Source: Cyclobacteriaceae bacterium
GTDB lineage: Bacteria > Bacteroidota > Bacteroidia > Cytophagales > Cyclobacteriaceae
Direction of reading: 5' to 3'
DNA: 5,970 nucleotides
Assembly (NCBI GenBank): GCA_025455445.1
Contig: JALOMN010000113.1
Location: 1 to 5,970, forward strand
The position numbers were made by a program, and so were the translations under genes. The stretch's first letter is position 1. Every line of letters begins with the position of its first letter. The notes beneath the pieces are model-generated. The model saw only the letters and a program-made list of their open reading frames with translations. It did not search any database and was not told the DNA's origin. Below, piece after piece: positions 5,734 through 5,970 of this stretch.

Positions 5734-5741
5734 CAAAGGTA
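5734..5741 (-). promoter_or_regulatory. -7 element (TACCTTTG) for cca
   Basis: On the minus strand TACCTTTG matches TAnnTTTG exactly and would start transcription about 24 bases before the cca ATG. No TTG occurs at the -33 distance, so strength is uncertain. It lies in the 76-base gap after the PorP/SprF-like gene; that gap shows no clear hairpin terminator. Confidence 0.5.
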
Positions 5742-5781
5742 AGGACTAATTTCAGTATTTATAGCCCACTGCGATATGTTC

Positions 5782-5970
5782 CTATTTATCGTAGAATGTA
5801 GGACATGGTATATATCGCTCTCTTCTTACAGGTTTCGATTTATGCAATTTCGGTAATCTGTATTGCATAGAAATTTCATGGCTTCCGCCCGAGGCAGGTC
5901 CTAATTCTGAAACGGTAATATCATAACTGTAGGCAACCTCAAACTTCTCAAATCGAAATCCGAGGATAAC
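5782..5970 (-). CDS. PorP/SprF-family type IX secretion membrane protein, C-terminal end (enters from right edge)
   Basis: These are the last 62 codons and the TAG stop of a minus-strand gene that begins beyond the right edge. The residues give two outer-membrane beta strands (G-F-R-F-E-K-F-E-V-A-Y-S-Y-D and H-E-I-S-M-Q-Y-R). Between them is the family hallmark Y-D-I-T-V-S-E-L-G-P-A-S-G-G-S-H-E-I-S, very close to the Y-D-x-T-x-S-x-L-x-x-x-x-G-G-A-H-E-I-S consensus of PorP/SprF proteins. A basic tail (K-L-H-K-S-K-P-V-R-R-E-R) and a terminal I-P-C-P-T-F-Y-D-K follow. PorP/SprF proteins are about 300-residue outer-membrane barrels linked to type IX secretion and gliding, often with PorE-like or adhesin partners, none of which is visible here. 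Family assignment is good for such a short piece. Confidence 0.85.
   Translation of the reverse strand, partial: VILGFRFEKFEVAYSYDITVSELGPASGGSHEISMQYRLPKLHKSKPVRRERYIPCPTFYDK

Overview
The window looks like ordinary chromosomal DNA from a member of the Bacteroidota, probably of the Cytophagales/Sphingobacteriales type. Signal peptides end in the F-A-Q form common in this phylum. The C-terminus of a PorP/SprF-type protein (type IX secretion, T9SS) is present. Several upstream regions carry the phylum's TAnnTTTG -7 promoter element. All starts but one lack a Shine-Dalgarno sequence, as expected for the group. I see no insertion sequence, tRNA, CRISPR array or phage gene.

Left part (1-938): the N-terminal third of an exported M20-family amidohydrolase/peptidase runs off the left edge on the minus strand. 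Divergent from it is a small gene of about 79 codons that I do not recognise. Next comes a small SRP RNA gene (4.5S/ffs type) with its own well-formed promoter. Plus-strand middle (939-2349): a short TalC-type transaldolase is followed after about 40 bases by an FtsE-type ABC ATPase, with no ftsX beside it.

Right part (2352-5970), all on the minus strand: transcription order runs from the right edge to the left. It starts with the C-terminal 62 residues of the PorP/SprF-like protein, then a CCA-adding enzyme/poly(A) polymerase with an HD domain, an exported TPR protein, an ECF sigma factor, and a single-pass anti-sigma factor whose start overlaps the sigma stop (ATGA). The sigma/anti-sigma pair meets ftsE tail to tail with only two bases between the stop codons.

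The genes are mainly housekeeping (protein targeting, pentose phosphate metabolism, cell division, tRNA maturation) plus one envelope-signalling module. I did not find a convincing new system. The points most worth a second look are at the sigma/anti-sigma locus. The anti-sigma start has a complete AAGGAGGT Shine-Dalgarno at good spacing in a lineage that normally does not use one. The sigma gene begins with TTG, just after an in-frame 12-codon leader ORF.
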